DNA from: Oscillospiraceae bacterium
GTDB lineage: Bacteria > Bacillota > Clostridia > Oscillospirales > UBA929
Length of the DNA: 41,682 nucleotides
Direction: 5' to 3'
Assembly: GCA_009782475.1 (NCBI GenBank)
Contig: WRIZ01000022.1
Span: 1-41,682, forward strand
Of this stretch, positions 16,510 through 24,992 are shown piece after piece. Position 1 is the stretch's first letter, and every line of letters begins with the position of its first letter. The notes beneath the pieces were generated by a model. That model was not told the origin of the DNA and did no database searches. It saw only the letters and a list, made by a program, of their open reading frames with translations. Both the position numbers and the translations under genes were made by a program.

Positions 16510-19500
16510 TCCGCCGCCTCCGTTCCGTAGGGGCGCGGGGTATCGGACGTTTCGTCAAATAGGCAGGCCGCCTTGTAGTCGCACCAATCGCACGGGGAGG
16601 AACCGTCTTTTCTCACAAGCGGAGCCGCGCCGATCTGCCCGCAGGCCACCGAACGCGCCATGCCGCGCACCAAACGGGCGATGTGCTTTTGCAGGCCCGC
16701 CATCTGTTCCGGGGAGGCGACCGAGGAGCGTTTATGAAAGGAACCATCTTGATTCAATGAAACAGGCAGGACGCTTCCCGAGGAGCGGAGACGGCTGTCC
16801 ATCGCTTCGAGAACGTCCGGGTCATCCAGCAGCAAACCGCTGTGTTTGCTGTCGGGAGAAGCCAGCACATCGCGCGTCTGCACATACAGCACCCCGGCCG
16901 CTTCGGCCTTGGCCGCGCCGAAACGCCGGGGCGCGTCTTGGCGAAGCAGGAAGAGGTAGAGCGGCATTTGCGCGCTCAGGCCGTTGTAAACGTCGGGCAG
17001 GGAGAAGGTCTTCCTGCCTGATTTATAATCGACCACGCGCAGATAGAGGGTGTCGCCCTTTTGGTAGCCGTCGGCTCGGTCGGCAAAGCCCCGCAATTGA
17101 TAGGCGGCGGGTGCGCCCTCCGGCAGGCCGCCCAGCGGCGTTTCGGGGCTTTCAACCGACAGCTCAAACCCGAGCGGGGTAAAAAGCGAATGGGTAAACT
17201 CATCCCAAAGCCGCCCGGCGAGAGCCGAAGCGGCGCGGGTGAGGCGGTTTCCCTGCGCCAAAAGGCGGGGCGTCGCCATCCCGCCGCGCTGCAGGACGAT
17301 CTCCTGCCGCCCCCGCGCCTGTTGCTCGGCATAGAGGCAGAGCTCGTCCCGGCTGAGCGACGCAAACCCGCCGCGCTCTGTGGCGTATCGGACGCACATT
17401 TCCAGCAGGATATGCAGTTCGCGCCCCACATCGAGCGGGGTGAAGCCGGATTGGGGGCGGCGTTTGGCCTTTAAGCCGTAGCGGCAGAAATACTGAAAAG
17501 GGCATTGGGAAAAGGTTTCCAGCCTTGACGCCGAGAGCGATAATGTCTTGCCATACAGCGCGGCGGCGTTGGGCGGGGAGAGCGGGCCGCGGGAAACCGG
17601 GCGGGGGGTTGCGCGAAGGGACGGAGGCGGAACGGGGGTGACGGGGAGGCTGAACATCCGCGAAAGCCTGTCTATCACGTCGGCGCGGCCGTCTTCGTGA
17701 ATGTTTGCCGCCGCCGGATAAGTCATGATCAATTTCCCGCGCGATAGCGTACATGCCGTATACAAATTATAAAGCTCCCTCTCAACCCGGGCGGGCGGTT
17801 CGGGCGGCAGTTCGCAGCCCTCCCCGGCCAGCGCGGCTCGTTCCTCTTCGGAGAGCAGCCCCCCGCCGGAGGGGCGCGCCGGGACTCTATCCTCCGAAGC
17901 CCCGATGTAGAGGACGACCGGGAACGGGAGCCTCGGAAAGCGGCTTTGGTCGCCCGATTGCACGCGGTCGAGCGAAGCGGGGATGGAGCCGACCGAATAA
18001 CCCGATAAAACCAACAGGCAAAGCTCGCAAAACTCAAAGCAATCCATCGGCTCGTCGCCGAGAACCCCGGCGCACTGATCGGCGGCTTTGATAAACAGTT
18101 CCCACATCTGCCCGCACTCGTTGGCCAGTTTTCCCTCGCCCGCCGCGTTGAGCAAATCAAACCGCGCCTGTAACCCCTCCGGCAGTCCCAGCGATTCCAA
18201 CGCAAGGGTCAGATTTTCGGCGCACTGCCGGGCGGTTTTCCCGCCGCGCAGAGGTTTGAGCGAAGCGGCAATTCTGCGGCGCACGGTATTGATGCGCAAT
18301 AACTGCTCCTGTTCGGTTTCAGAAGGGTCGCCCTGCCAGCCGCCGGGCGAGCGGGTGAAATCCTTTTCCCCGCCGAAGCGGAAGCGCGGATTCCAGCGGC
18401 GCAGATAATGCTCCGTCAGGTCGGCGTCTGCCGCCGCAACAGGCAGAAGCCCCGAACGGAGCAAGCGCATCACGTCGTCGGTGCGGTATCCGTATTGAAC
18501 GCAGTCGGACGCGGCGCGGATGCAGCGCGACAGAGGCTTGCCCGCCAAATCATCCATCATGTCGGAGAAAACCGGGATGCGGTAGAGAGGGAAGATGCTT
18601 TGGATCAACGGCGAATAAACCTCGTAATCCGACGCGATCAACGCCATATCACGCCATCGGTACCCCTCATCCCGCACCAGCCGGACGATTCGCTCCGCCG
18701 CAAACCGCACCTCCGCCGCCTCCCCGGAAGCCGCGTACAGCTCAACCGCCCCGTCCAACCGCCCGGGAAACACAGGCGGCACCCGCTCAAACCAATGCTC
18801 TTCCATATAGCCTAACGCGGCTCCCCGCCCATCCTCTTTATTGTCCACTATCAACTGTCCGCTATCAACTGTCAACTGCCTCGCCGTTGTATGCAGCGGC
18901 GTAAAGCCCCGTTCGCCCGGCTCCCCGCAGAAGAGAACGGCAAACGAAGCGGCGCGTTCGGCCATCGTTTTTAACAAAAGACGTTCCTGCGGCGTAAAGG
19001 AGACAAAATGGCTGACATAGATGTGAGCGTTCTTGAAAAGTTGGGTTTTCCGCGCCTTCTCCCAAGCCAGCGTCACCCTGTCGCGCGGGTCGATCGACCC
19101 TTCTTCGCAGAGCATGTCATATGCAGAGAAAATCAGGGCGAGGTCGTTTAATTTCCCCGCGCCCGCGCGTTCCAAGAGCTGCGGCGTGACACCGTAGCTC
19201 TTGCATTCGTCAAGCGTTTGGATCAGGCTGGGTAAAAACCCCGGTTTATGTGCGAGGACATTCAAGGTTTTCAACTGCCCCGCAACCAATCTCACAGCGC
19301 GGCGCATTTGCAGCAGCCGCCCGCCCGCGTCGAGAACCGGGGCTGCCAACCCGCCCCCGTCCGCAAGGAGCCGGTCGCAAAGCCGCCGGAAGGTCAGCAC
19401 CTCGGAGGTCAGGCAAACCGGCGCGCCGCCCCGCTCGGCCAAAAGGCGTTCGGTGGCGTGGGAATACGGCTCGGGGACGAGCCAAATGCACCGTTCCCCC

Positions 19501-19583
19501 AGCGCGGATTTGTTCAGCAGATCGGTCAGCAGGGATTCATCCCCGCCCCGCCCGGCTCTTGACCAGAGAATGTTCAATGTCAA
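16506..19583 (-). CDS. addB: ATP-dependent helicase/nuclease subunit B (AddB)
   Basis: This is the 1025-residue partner of AddA. The C-terminal nuclease motif is VVDYKSGRKTF. The iron-sulfur cysteines that pin the nuclease domain are present: one in SQCPFQYFC near residue 693, and CDWCDYKAAC near 1000, with the C-x2-C-x5-C spacing known from Bacillus AddB. Two oddities stand out. The N-terminal Walker A region reads SRAGRGGDES and lacks the GKT lysine seen in B. subtilis AddB. Residues of about 234-248 (QLTVDSGQLIVDNKE) are encoded by a small repeat inserted in frame. The gene overlaps both the dehydrogenase upstream and addA downstream by 4 bp. Confidence 0.93.
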   Translation of the reverse strand: MTLNILWSRAGRGGDESLLTDLLNKSALGERCIWLVPEPYSHATERLLAERGGAPVCLTSEVLTFRRLCDRLLADGGGLAAPVLDAGGRLLQMRRAVRLVAGQLKTLNVLAHKPGFLPSLIQTLDECKSYGVTPQLLERAGAGKLNDLALIFSAYDMLCEEGSIDPRDRVTLAWEKARKTQLFKNAHIYVSHFVSFTPQERLLLKTMAERAASFAVLFCGEPGERGFTPLHTTARQLTVDSGQLIVDNKEDGRGAALGYMEEHWFERVPPVFPGRLDGAVELYAASGEAAEVRFAAERIVRLVRDEGYRWRDMALIASDYEVYSPLIQSIFPLYRIPVFSDMMDDLAGKPLSRCIRAASDCVQYGYRTDDVMRLLRSGLLPVAAADADLTEHYLRRWNPRFRFGGEKDFTRSPGGWQGDPSETEQEQLLRINTVRRRIAASLKPLRGGKTARQCAENLTLALESLGLPEGLQARFDLLNAAGEGKLANECGQMWELFIKAADQCAGVLGDEPMDCFEFCELCLLVLSGYSVGSIPASLDRVQSGDQSRFPRLPFPVVLYIGASEDRVPARPSGGGLLSEEERAALAGEGCELPPEPPARVERELYNLYTACTLSRGKLIMTYPAAANIHEDGRADVIDRLSRMFSLPVTPVPPPSLRATPRPVSRGPLSPPNAAALYGKTLSLSASRLETFSQCPFQYFCRYGLKAKRRPQSGFTPLDVGRELHILLEMCVRYATERGGFASLSRDELCLYAEQQARGRQEIVLQRGGMATPRLLAQGNRLTRAASALAGRLWDEFTHSLFTPLGFELSVESPETPLGGLPEGAPAAYQLRGFADRADGYQKGDTLYLRVVDYKSGRKTFSLPDVYNGLSAQMPLYLFLLRQDAPRRFGAAKAEAAGVLYVQTRDVLASPDSKHSGLLLDDPDVLEAMDSRLRSSGSVLPVSLNQDGSFHKRSSVASPEQMAGLQKHIARLVRGMARSVACGQIGAAPLVRKDGSSPCDWCDYKAACLFDETSDTPRPYGTEAAE
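18838..18881 (-). repeat. Small tandem repeat inserted in frame in addB
   Basis: The plus strand reads TATTGTCCACTATCAACTGT followed by CCGCTATCAACTGTCAACTG, that is, three to four imperfect copies of a CTATCAACTGTC unit. It encodes QLTVDSGQLIVDNKE, a low-information insert between helicase-like parts of AddB. The composition differs from the GC-rich surroundings. Similar short repeats occur dispersed in many bacterial genomes (recalled, not checked here). Confidence 0.7.
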
Positions 19584-20464
19584 TACCCCGCGAAGAAATC
19601 GACGATGTTGTACAGTCTCTTTTTGGCGGCATACCGCGTTAGCAGGTCGAAAAACAGCTCAAAATTGCGGTCGTGGTTGAGCGGCGACGCGCCCGCGCAA
19701 TGCGGCGTGACGATGACATTTTCCATAGCCCATAGAGGGTTGCCCGGCGCGAGCGGTTCGGGGTCAAAAACATCCAAAGCCGCGCCCGCGAGGACGCCGT
19801 TTTGCAGAGCGGCGGTCAAATCGGCTTCCACAACCGCCGAGCCGCGCCCCACATTGATGAAAAACGCCGACGGGCGCATGTTTTGAAAAACAGCGGCGTC
19901 AAAAACCCCGCGCGTTTGGTTCGTGGAGGGTAAGCAGTTGATGACAAAGTCGGCATGGCGCACCGCTTCGGTCAAACGCGGCAGGCTATAAACCTCGGCA
20001 AACCCGGGCGGGATGTCGTGAATGACCTTTCGTATGCCCAACAGTTCGCAGCCCATGGCGCGGAACCGGTCGGCCACATTCCGCCCAAGGTCGCCCATGC
20101 CGCATACCAGCACGGTCGAGCCGGATAGCTCAAACATATCCGGGCGGCGTTTCCAGCAGCCTTCGGCTTGCTGCCGGATGAAAAAAGGGAGCTGCCGCAG
20201 AAGTGCCAACGCCAGCCCCAGTGTGTGCTCGGCGATAACCGCCCCGTATACGCCGCCGGCATTGGTCAGCGTCACAGAACGGTTGGCGTAGAGTGACAGG
20301 TCGCCGTACGGCTCAACGCCCGCGGCGGGCAGATGGAGCCATTGCAGGTTTGGAGCTTCCCGCAGGAGCTCGGGCGGCGGAAAGCCATATAAGGCTTCAC
20401 AGTCCCGCATCATGGGGGCGGTGACGCTTTTTCGCTCCGCATAACGCGGCGTCAGGCGCGGCAC
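19580..20464 (-). CDS. D-2-hydroxyacid dehydrogenase (NAD-dependent), possible ATC start upstream
   Basis: This is a 2-hydroxyacid dehydrogenase of the phosphoglycerate/lactate family. It carries the Rossmann motif LVCGMGDLGRNVADRF, the catalytic arginine in VGRGSAVVEADL, the glutamate in DVFDPEPL and the histidine in VIVTPHCAGAS. The listed start is the first ordinary start codon (GTG at 20464), giving 294 residues. The frame stays open and protein-like for 24 more codons (IDLIIIPGLQNETSPARLLK) up to an ATC at 20536 that lies 8 nt after a perfect AAGGAGG. The natural protein is probably about 318 residues. It leads the dehydrogenase-addB-addA overlap chain. The substrate is not predictable. 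Confidence 0.88.
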   Translation of the reverse strand: MPRLTPRYAERKSVTAPMMRDCEALYGFPPPELLREAPNLQWLHLPAAGVEPYGDLSLYANRSVTLTNAGGVYGAVIAEHTLGLALALLRQLPFFIRQQAEGCWKRRPDMFELSGSTVLVCGMGDLGRNVADRFRAMGCELLGIRKVIHDIPPGFAEVYSLPRLTEAVRHADFVINCLPSTNQTRGVFDAAVFQNMRPSAFFINVGRGSAVVEADLTAALQNGVLAGAALDVFDPEPLAPGNPLWAMENVIVTPHCAGASPLNHDRNFELFFDLLTRYAAKKRLYNIVDFFAGY

Positions 20465-20560
20465 AGCCTCGCGGATTTTGAGCAGGCGCGCCGGGCTTGT
20501 TTCATTTTGAAGGCCGGGGATGATGATGAGGTCGATGGGGGACGCCTCCTTCTTATGTAA

Positions 20561-20606
20561 ACCCCCGTCTGCGCCAAGATTTCACTTGGCTCTTGCAGGC
20601 GGGGGT
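20561..20606. other. Long interrupted hairpin between minus-strand genes
   Basis: ACCCCCG (20561-20567) pairs with CGGGGGT (20600-20606), CTGC (20569-20572) with GCAG (20595-20598), and GCCAAG (20573-20578) with CTTGGC (20585-20590). It lies between the membrane protein gene ending at 20625 and the dehydrogenase. Only TTT follows on the minus strand, so it may be a terminator of modest strength or a leader structure 10 nt before the dehydrogenase ribosome binding site. Confidence 0.65.
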
Positions 20607-20624
20607 CACTTATGGTAAACTGAT

Positions 20625-21941
20625 TCAGGAATCCAAAGTCGCCCTGCTCAGGGAAAACCGCGTCTCGTTGCTTTTCACCGTGCGGCCGCCGACGTCGGCG
20701 TCAAATCCTGTATAGGTCACATCCCGCAAGAAGTCGGCGGGCGGCCAATAGTCGCTGTTGATGGTCAGCTCGACCCGTTCGGCGTTGTCGGGAACCCAAA
20801 CAAAGAAGGTGACGGAGAGCATCTTTCCGGCCGTCAGGCGCGGCGGGCAGGGCAGATTGACGCCCACATACCCCGGAGGCGGATCGGATGTTTCAAGGCG
20901 GATGGTTCTGCCGTCGGTCGTTTGGGCGGTGAAGAGGAGGTTGCCGGGACTGTCTTTATAGCGTTCCCCGGCTCTGAGGCGGATGGTGGAGGCGTTGGTA
21001 TTGTGTATGGTGAGCAGGAATTGATAACAGACGCCCCTTGCGTCGCTTCCCGCCCGGGTCACGCCGTTTAAGGTGAAATCGCAGCCGTCGAGGGTCACGG
21101 TGTCTCCGGCGGCGAAACGCCCGGTCAAAAACATTTCCTGCGTCTTCGGATACGGCATATAGGGGTTTTTGTGGTTATACGAACGGATGGAGAGAGCCGT
21201 GAGCAGGGAGGCGAGGCAAAAGACCAAAACCCCGATGCTCATCGGGCGGAGGAGATGGCGTTCGCGCTTCAGTCCCGGGAGGTCGCGCAGGTCGGCGTAA
21301 TCGTCGCCCTGCATGGCGGGATGGATAAAGACGCCGCTGCGCTTTTCGATCTCGCGGATGATGATCTCGGAGTTTTCGTAAAACATCACGATCTCCATCG
21401 AGACGCACGGCGTCCCGGAAGAGGAGAGCCGGAGCGATTTGGCCGAGCGGTCGTATTCGATCCGCGCCACCCTGCTGTAGAGGAACTCCCGGCGGACGGT
21501 GGGCGAATGTTTTCCCCGGAAGATGGCGTTGCGCTTCATTTCAAGGATGACACGGTCGGGTGCGAGGAGCAGCACAGGTGTATGGTATTTGTGGAGCTTG
21601 GACGCAAAGCCGAACGATTGCCGGATGTAGGCGGTCAGCAAAGCGGGAAGGGCGATGAAAATCGAAATGACAGCCCAGGAGGTGAGAATGAGGGTGGCGT
21701 TCCTGAATATGGCTCCCCAAATCAGCAAATCGGCGGCGGCCAGGATCAAAAACAACTTCAATCCGGCGCGGCAGAGTTTATCAGGCAGGGTGTTCTTCGG
21801 ATTGCGTTCCCGGGCAAGGCGGAGGATACGGGAGAAACGGCTGTGCGTCGGTTCAAACCGCACACTGTCGCCCGTAAGGTCGAGGATCTCTATTTCGCGC
21901 GCCGGAGCCGCGCTTTTTGTCCGGTTGGACTCGAAATCCAT
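20625..21941 (-). CDS. Hypothetical membrane protein with DUF4352-like C-terminal domain
   Basis: This 438-residue protein has two adjacent hydrophobic segments near 65-110 and a third near 235-252. The middle (about 118-215) resembles a small PH-like membrane-associated domain, as in YcxB-type proteins, and is cytoplasmic if the topology holds. The C-terminal part (about 275-420) is outside and reads like a DUF4352 domain: FLLTIHNTNASTIRL, then a closing strand with FFVWVPDNAERVEL. No enzyme motif is seen. It is a single gene between the dehydrogenase and the divergent GpsA-like gene. The function is unknown. Confidence 0.7.
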   Translation of the reverse strand: MDFESNRTKSAAPAREIEILDLTGDSVRFEPTHSRFSRILRLARERNPKNTLPDKLCRAGLKLFLILAAADLLIWGAIFRNATLILTSWAVISIFIALPALLTAYIRQSFGFASKLHKYHTPVLLLAPDRVILEMKRNAIFRGKHSPTVRREFLYSRVARIEYDRSAKSLRLSSSGTPCVSMEIVMFYENSEIIIREIEKRSGVFIHPAMQGDDYADLRDLPGLKRERHLLRPMSIGVLVFCLASLLTALSIRSYNHKNPYMPYPKTQEMFLTGRFAAGDTVTLDGCDFTLNGVTRAGSDARGVCYQFLLTIHNTNASTIRLRAGERYKDSPGNLLFTAQTTDGRTIRLETSDPPPGYVGVNLPCPPRLTAGKMLSVTFFVWVPDNAERVELTINSDYWPPADFLRDVTYTGFDADVGGRTVKSNETRFSLSRATLDS

Positions 21942-22081
21942 TTGTCACGCCCCAAATAACCAAATAATGGAATGTTATAGGCAGAAATCTTCACGCTAAA
22001 CATTATATATCCAACTTTTCCATAAGTCAATCAACTTTTTCTTGTTTTTACAACGTATTGTTTTATTTAGGAGGCAACCCG

Positions 22082-23038
22082 ATGAACATTACCGTCCTCG
22101 GCAGCGGACGCTGGGCGTCCTTCCTCGCGTGGTACGCCGCAAACAACGGTCACAGCACATTGCTGTGGGGGCGTCCCGGTTCCCCATCGCTGGCGGGCTT
22201 GATGGAAACCCGGGCAAACGGATATGTCACCCTGCCGCAAAGCGTGGGGCTGACCGACGACATCAACCACGCGCTGCAATTCGGCGATATTGCGCTGGCA
22301 GCCATCGGGGCGCAGCAGCTCCGTTCTTTTCTGACCGAACTGCCGCGGAGGCCGCGCGGGTCGCTGGTGCTGTGTATGAAAGGGTTGGAGGAAGGGAGCG
22401 GGCTGCGCCTGAGCCAAGTGACGGCTGAGTGTTTAGGCGACGTCCCGGTCGCCGTATGGGTGGGGCCGGGGCATCCGCAGGACTTCACCGGCGGCATCCC
22501 GAACTGTATGGTGATTGATTCGGCCGACCCCAACTTGACCCGGAAACTTTCCGACACGCTGGGCGGCAACCTGATCCGGTTTTATTACGGCGAAGACCTG
22601 ATCGGAACCGAGATCGGCGCGGCGGCAAAAAACGTGATCGGCTTGGCTGCCGGGATGCTGGACGGGCTGGGATTGAGTTGCCTAAAAGGCGTCTTGATGG
22701 CGCGCGGGGCAAGAGAAATCTCGCGCCTTGCCGCGAAAATCGGCGGACGCGAGATCACGATTTACGGTATCTGCCACCTGGGCGATTATCAAGCGACCCT
22801 GTTTTCCCCCTATTCGCACAACCGCCGCTGCGGGGAATGCCGCGTCACCGGGGAGCCGTATGCCGAACTGGCCGAAGGCGTCGCCACGGCGCGGTCGCTG
22901 ATGAGTTTATCCGGGGATTGCGGCGTTGACCTTCCCATTTGTTCGGCTGTTAACGATATTTTTGAGCATGGGCGCGAACCGAAAGAAGCGTTGGCGGGGT
23001 TGTTCTTGCGGAGCACCAAGAGCGAGTTTTACCTCTAA
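22082..23038 (+). CDS. NAD(P)H-dependent glycerol-3-phosphate dehydrogenase-like protein
   Basis: This 318-residue protein starts at the ATG behind TAGGAGG. The Rossmann motif VLGSGRWASFLAWYAA replaces the usual GSGxWG. The catalytic lysine is in GAAAKNVIGLAAGM, and LGDYQATLFSPYSHNRRCGE matches the substrate loop normally written GDLxxTCxSxxSRN. The GPSFA-type loop reads GPGHPQDF. It therefore belongs to the GpsA family, which makes sn-glycerol 3-phosphate for phospholipids, but the altered loops make it a divergent member, and it may be a second copy or use another substrate. It ends in a 4-bp convergent overlap with the DUF2500 gene. Confidence 0.82.
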   Translation: MNITVLGSGRWASFLAWYAANNGHSTLLWGRPGSPSLAGLMETRANGYVTLPQSVGLTDDINHALQFGDIALAAIGAQQLRSFLTELPRRPRGSLVLCMKGLEEGSGLRLSQVTAECLGDVPVAVWVGPGHPQDFTGGIPNCMVIDSADPNLTRKLSDTLGGNLIRFYYGEDLIGTEIGAAAKNVIGLAAGMLDGLGLSCLKGVLMARGAREISRLAAKIGGREITIYGICHLGDYQATLFSPYSHNRRCGECRVTGEPYAELAEGVATARSLMSLSGDCGVDLPICSAVNDIFEHGREPKEALAGLFLRSTKSEFYL

Positions 23039-23373
23039 CCCCCGTCTCCGGCGCGAAACTCAAAACCTAAGAACCGCTGGCCTTGATAGGTCAGCGTTCC
23101 TTTTTCGTTCTCGGGGGCGTTGCCGTAGGCTTTTTGCGGCACGTTGAAGGTCAGTTCCTCGCCTGTGTCGAGCAGGAAGACAAGCTGATAGATGTCGTTT
23201 GTGACCGACGCGCCGCCGGAGTCGATGTAGGTGCTGGCGTGGGTCTCCTTGCGGATGAGTTTGGCCTCGGCCTTCGACGCGGACGCGCCCTGGGTTTGGG
23301 CGACAAACGAAATCCCGCGGCTGACCATCAAGAAGAAGATAAGGATGGCGAAAACAATGATAACAGGCATCAT
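23035..23373 (-). CDS. DUF2500 family protein
   Basis: This 112-residue protein has an N-terminal membrane helix (about 2-20) and a small beta-rich domain. It matches DUF2500: a charged lead-in (AKLIRKETHASTY), then YQLVFLLDTGEELTFNVP, and closing with GTLTYQGQRFLGFE. The function of this family is unknown. Its ATG overlaps the end of the Lgt-family gene by 4 bp, and its stop overlaps the stop of the convergent GpsA-like gene. Confidence 0.85.
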   Translation of the reverse strand: MMPVIIVFAILIFFLMVSRGISFVAQTQGASASKAEAKLIRKETHASTYIDSGGASVTNDIYQLVFLLDTGEELTFNVPQKAYGNAPENEKGTLTYQGQRFLGFEFRAGDGG

Positions 23374-24188
23374 GGGCGGGCTCCCCCTTTCTTGCGCAGG
23401 AACGGCAGAAGGATGACGGCGGCCGACAGGACAAACAATCCGATGCTGATATACTGCGATGTGGATAGGCCGTTGTAAACCCCTCTGATTTTATCTCCCC
23501 GGAAATATTCAAGGATAAAACGCTGGGTGCTGTAAAGCAGACCATAAAGGGCGATCCCCCGCCCCGGCACGGGTTTGTCACGCGTCAAACGGGTAAACAG
23601 AACGACAATTCCCGCAATCAAAAGGTTCCCCGCCGCCTCGATCAGCGGTATCGGCAGCAGCGGCACACCCGCCGGAGCGGCGACGGTTTCCAGCCCGTCA
23701 GTCCGTTCGGGGTAGATGACGGAAAGGAAATTATTGGGGCTGACTTCCATGCCGTAGCAGCAGCCGCCCAAATAACAGCCGATACGGCCGAATACATGCC
23801 CGGCCGGAATGGCCGCCGCGTATAAGTCGGTGATTTTGATAAAAGAGATTTTATAACGGCGGCAATACAGGAAGGCAAACAATGCCCCGCCGATCAGCCC
23901 GCCGTAAAACACCATCTCGCCGAACAGGAAGTTGAAAACGTCAAAAAACGAGTCAAACCTGTCCCAATCCCGGATCAGTTCGGGGAGCCTTGTGACCGGC
24001 CTAAGCAAATAGGCTCCGATCATGATACCGGCGATGGAGAAGCAGCCGCATAATACCGGGTCTAACGAGCGAACCCTGCTTATCCTGCATTGCAGCAGCA
24101 CGACAAGGATTGCCGCGCCGATCCCCAACAGCATCATCAGCCCAAACATGGGGACGTCCATTCCCATAACGTGTATATACGGGTGCAA
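23370..24188 (-). CDS. Prolipoprotein diacylglyceryl transferase family protein (Lgt-like)
   Basis: This 272-residue membrane protein has about seven helices. It carries HVFGRIGCYLGGCCYG, the Cys-rich version of the Lgt signature, and QRFILEYFRGD near the C-terminus, with the conserved Arg and Glu. Lgt moves diacylglycerol from phosphatidylglycerol to the lipobox cysteine of prolipoproteins. In classical Lgt the signature has an Asn (GRxGNF) where this protein has Cys, so it is a divergent homologue. The start is TTG at 24188 with GGAGG 7 nt upstream. Several predicted lipoproteins in this window would need such an enzyme. A long hairpin lies just upstream. Confidence 0.82.
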   Translation of the reverse strand: MHPYIHVMGMDVPMFGLMMLLGIGAAILVVLLQCRISRVRSLDPVLCGCFSIAGIMIGAYLLRPVTRLPELIRDWDRFDSFFDVFNFLFGEMVFYGGLIGGALFAFLYCRRYKISFIKITDLYAAAIPAGHVFGRIGCYLGGCCYGMEVSPNNFLSVIYPERTDGLETVAAPAGVPLLPIPLIEAAGNLLIAGIVVLFTRLTRDKPVPGRGIALYGLLYSTQRFILEYFRGDKIRGVYNGLSTSQYISIGLFVLSAAVILLPFLRKKGGARP

Positions 24189-24211
24189 AATGGTTCCTCC
24201 CGATTTGAAAT

Positions 24212-24257
24212 CAGCGCACTATCCCACCCGCCGCGGGGACGGGGGAATAGTGCGCTG
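24212..24257. other. Strong hairpin upstream of the Lgt-like gene
   Basis: CAGCGCACTAT (24212-24222) pairs perfectly with ATAGTGCGCTG (24247-24257). The inner C-run and G-run extend the stem. It lies after the small membrane gene at 24294 and about 25 nt before the lgt-like start. No U-tract follows on the minus strand, so it may be an inefficient terminator or a processing or leader stem. Confidence 0.7.
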
Positions 24258-24293
24258 TTGAGTTAACTTGGTTATGAAGACCGTGTTCGCGGC

Positions 24294-24641
24294 TTAGATG
24301 CAGGCGATGACGCTGCAAGCGACGCAGCCGAAGTTCCAAGTACAACCGATGATGCACAGAACCAAGCCGGCGACCGCGGCGGAGGCGGGCTTATTGGCCA
24401 TCTTCAATTCTCTGCTGGCGGCCGTAGCCATCATCATCCCGACGATCGCCGCGCCCACGCCGACCAGCGAAAGGAGGATGACGACGGTGATAGGCCCTTT
24501 TGATGTAAGGCTGCTCAGTCCTTGCGATCTGAAAAAGATCGTGGCGATTACGGGGATGATGGCACTGACGACGCCGAAGATAAGGCTCATCGTTGCTTTT
24601 TTCTCGGGGGGTTTCTGATTCATTTGATTCATTTGGTTCAT
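24294..24641 (-). CDS. Small membrane protein (DUF4190-like)
   Basis: This 115-residue protein begins with MNQMNQMNQ, a short DNA repeat in the coding sequence, then has three hydrophobic segments. The spacing and the stretch ASAAVAGLVLCIIGCTWN resemble the DUF4190/DUF308-type small membrane proteins of Firmicutes. The C-terminus is Cys-rich (CIIGCTWNFGCVACSVIAC). I chose the ATG at 24641 because AAAGGAG lies 10 nt before it and only 1 nt before the earlier ATG at 24650. The function is unknown. Confidence 0.65.
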   Translation of the reverse strand: MNQMNQMNQKPPEKKATMSLIFGVVSAIIPVIATIFFRSQGLSSLTSKGPITVVILLSLVGVGAAIVGMMMATAASRELKMANKPASAAVAGLVLCIIGCTWNFGCVACSVIACI

Positions 24642-24742
24642 AAATCCCATTCTCCTTTAACCTTTATTGTGGTAAGTAAGATTATACCGAGTGCGTTATT
24701 GGTTGTCAATACATATTTTTCTATATGTCCGGCAAAGCGCGT

Positions 24743-24970
24743 TTATGCTTGGGATTTGGCCAAACTGTCGTAAACGGCCAATCCTACGATCAGCAGATCA
24801 AACCCCGCCGTCAAGGAAAACAGCGCGATCAAAGCGGCTTTCATCCCTTTTGATTGGGTTTTTCTCCCTTTCCAAAAGGTGAGGGCGGCCACGAAGGCAA
24901 CAACGCCGCAGGCGGCAAAGACAGGGTTGAGTAAAAGCCGCAACAAGGCGTCGCCGATCCCGTCAGGCAT
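24743..24970 (-). CDS. Small hypothetical membrane protein
   Basis: This 75-residue protein has two hydrophobic helices (about 10-31 and 44-68) separated by the basic loop WKGRKTQSKGMK. The ATG at 24970 follows AAAGGAGGGGG at good spacing. It is 22 nt after the ECF S-component gene on the same strand and may be transcribed with it. No family is recognised. Confidence 0.6.
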   Translation of the reverse strand: MPDGIGDALLRLLLNPVFAACGVVAFVAALTFWKGRKTQSKGMKAALIALFSLTAGFDLLIVGLAVYDSLAKSQA

Positions 24971-24992
24971 AGTCCCCCTCCTTTGGTAAGCG

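Noticed and set aside
21171-21959. 262-codon plus-strand frame opposite the membrane protein at 20625
   Set aside because: No family resemblance; the minus-strand protein has clear membrane and DUF4352-like parts.
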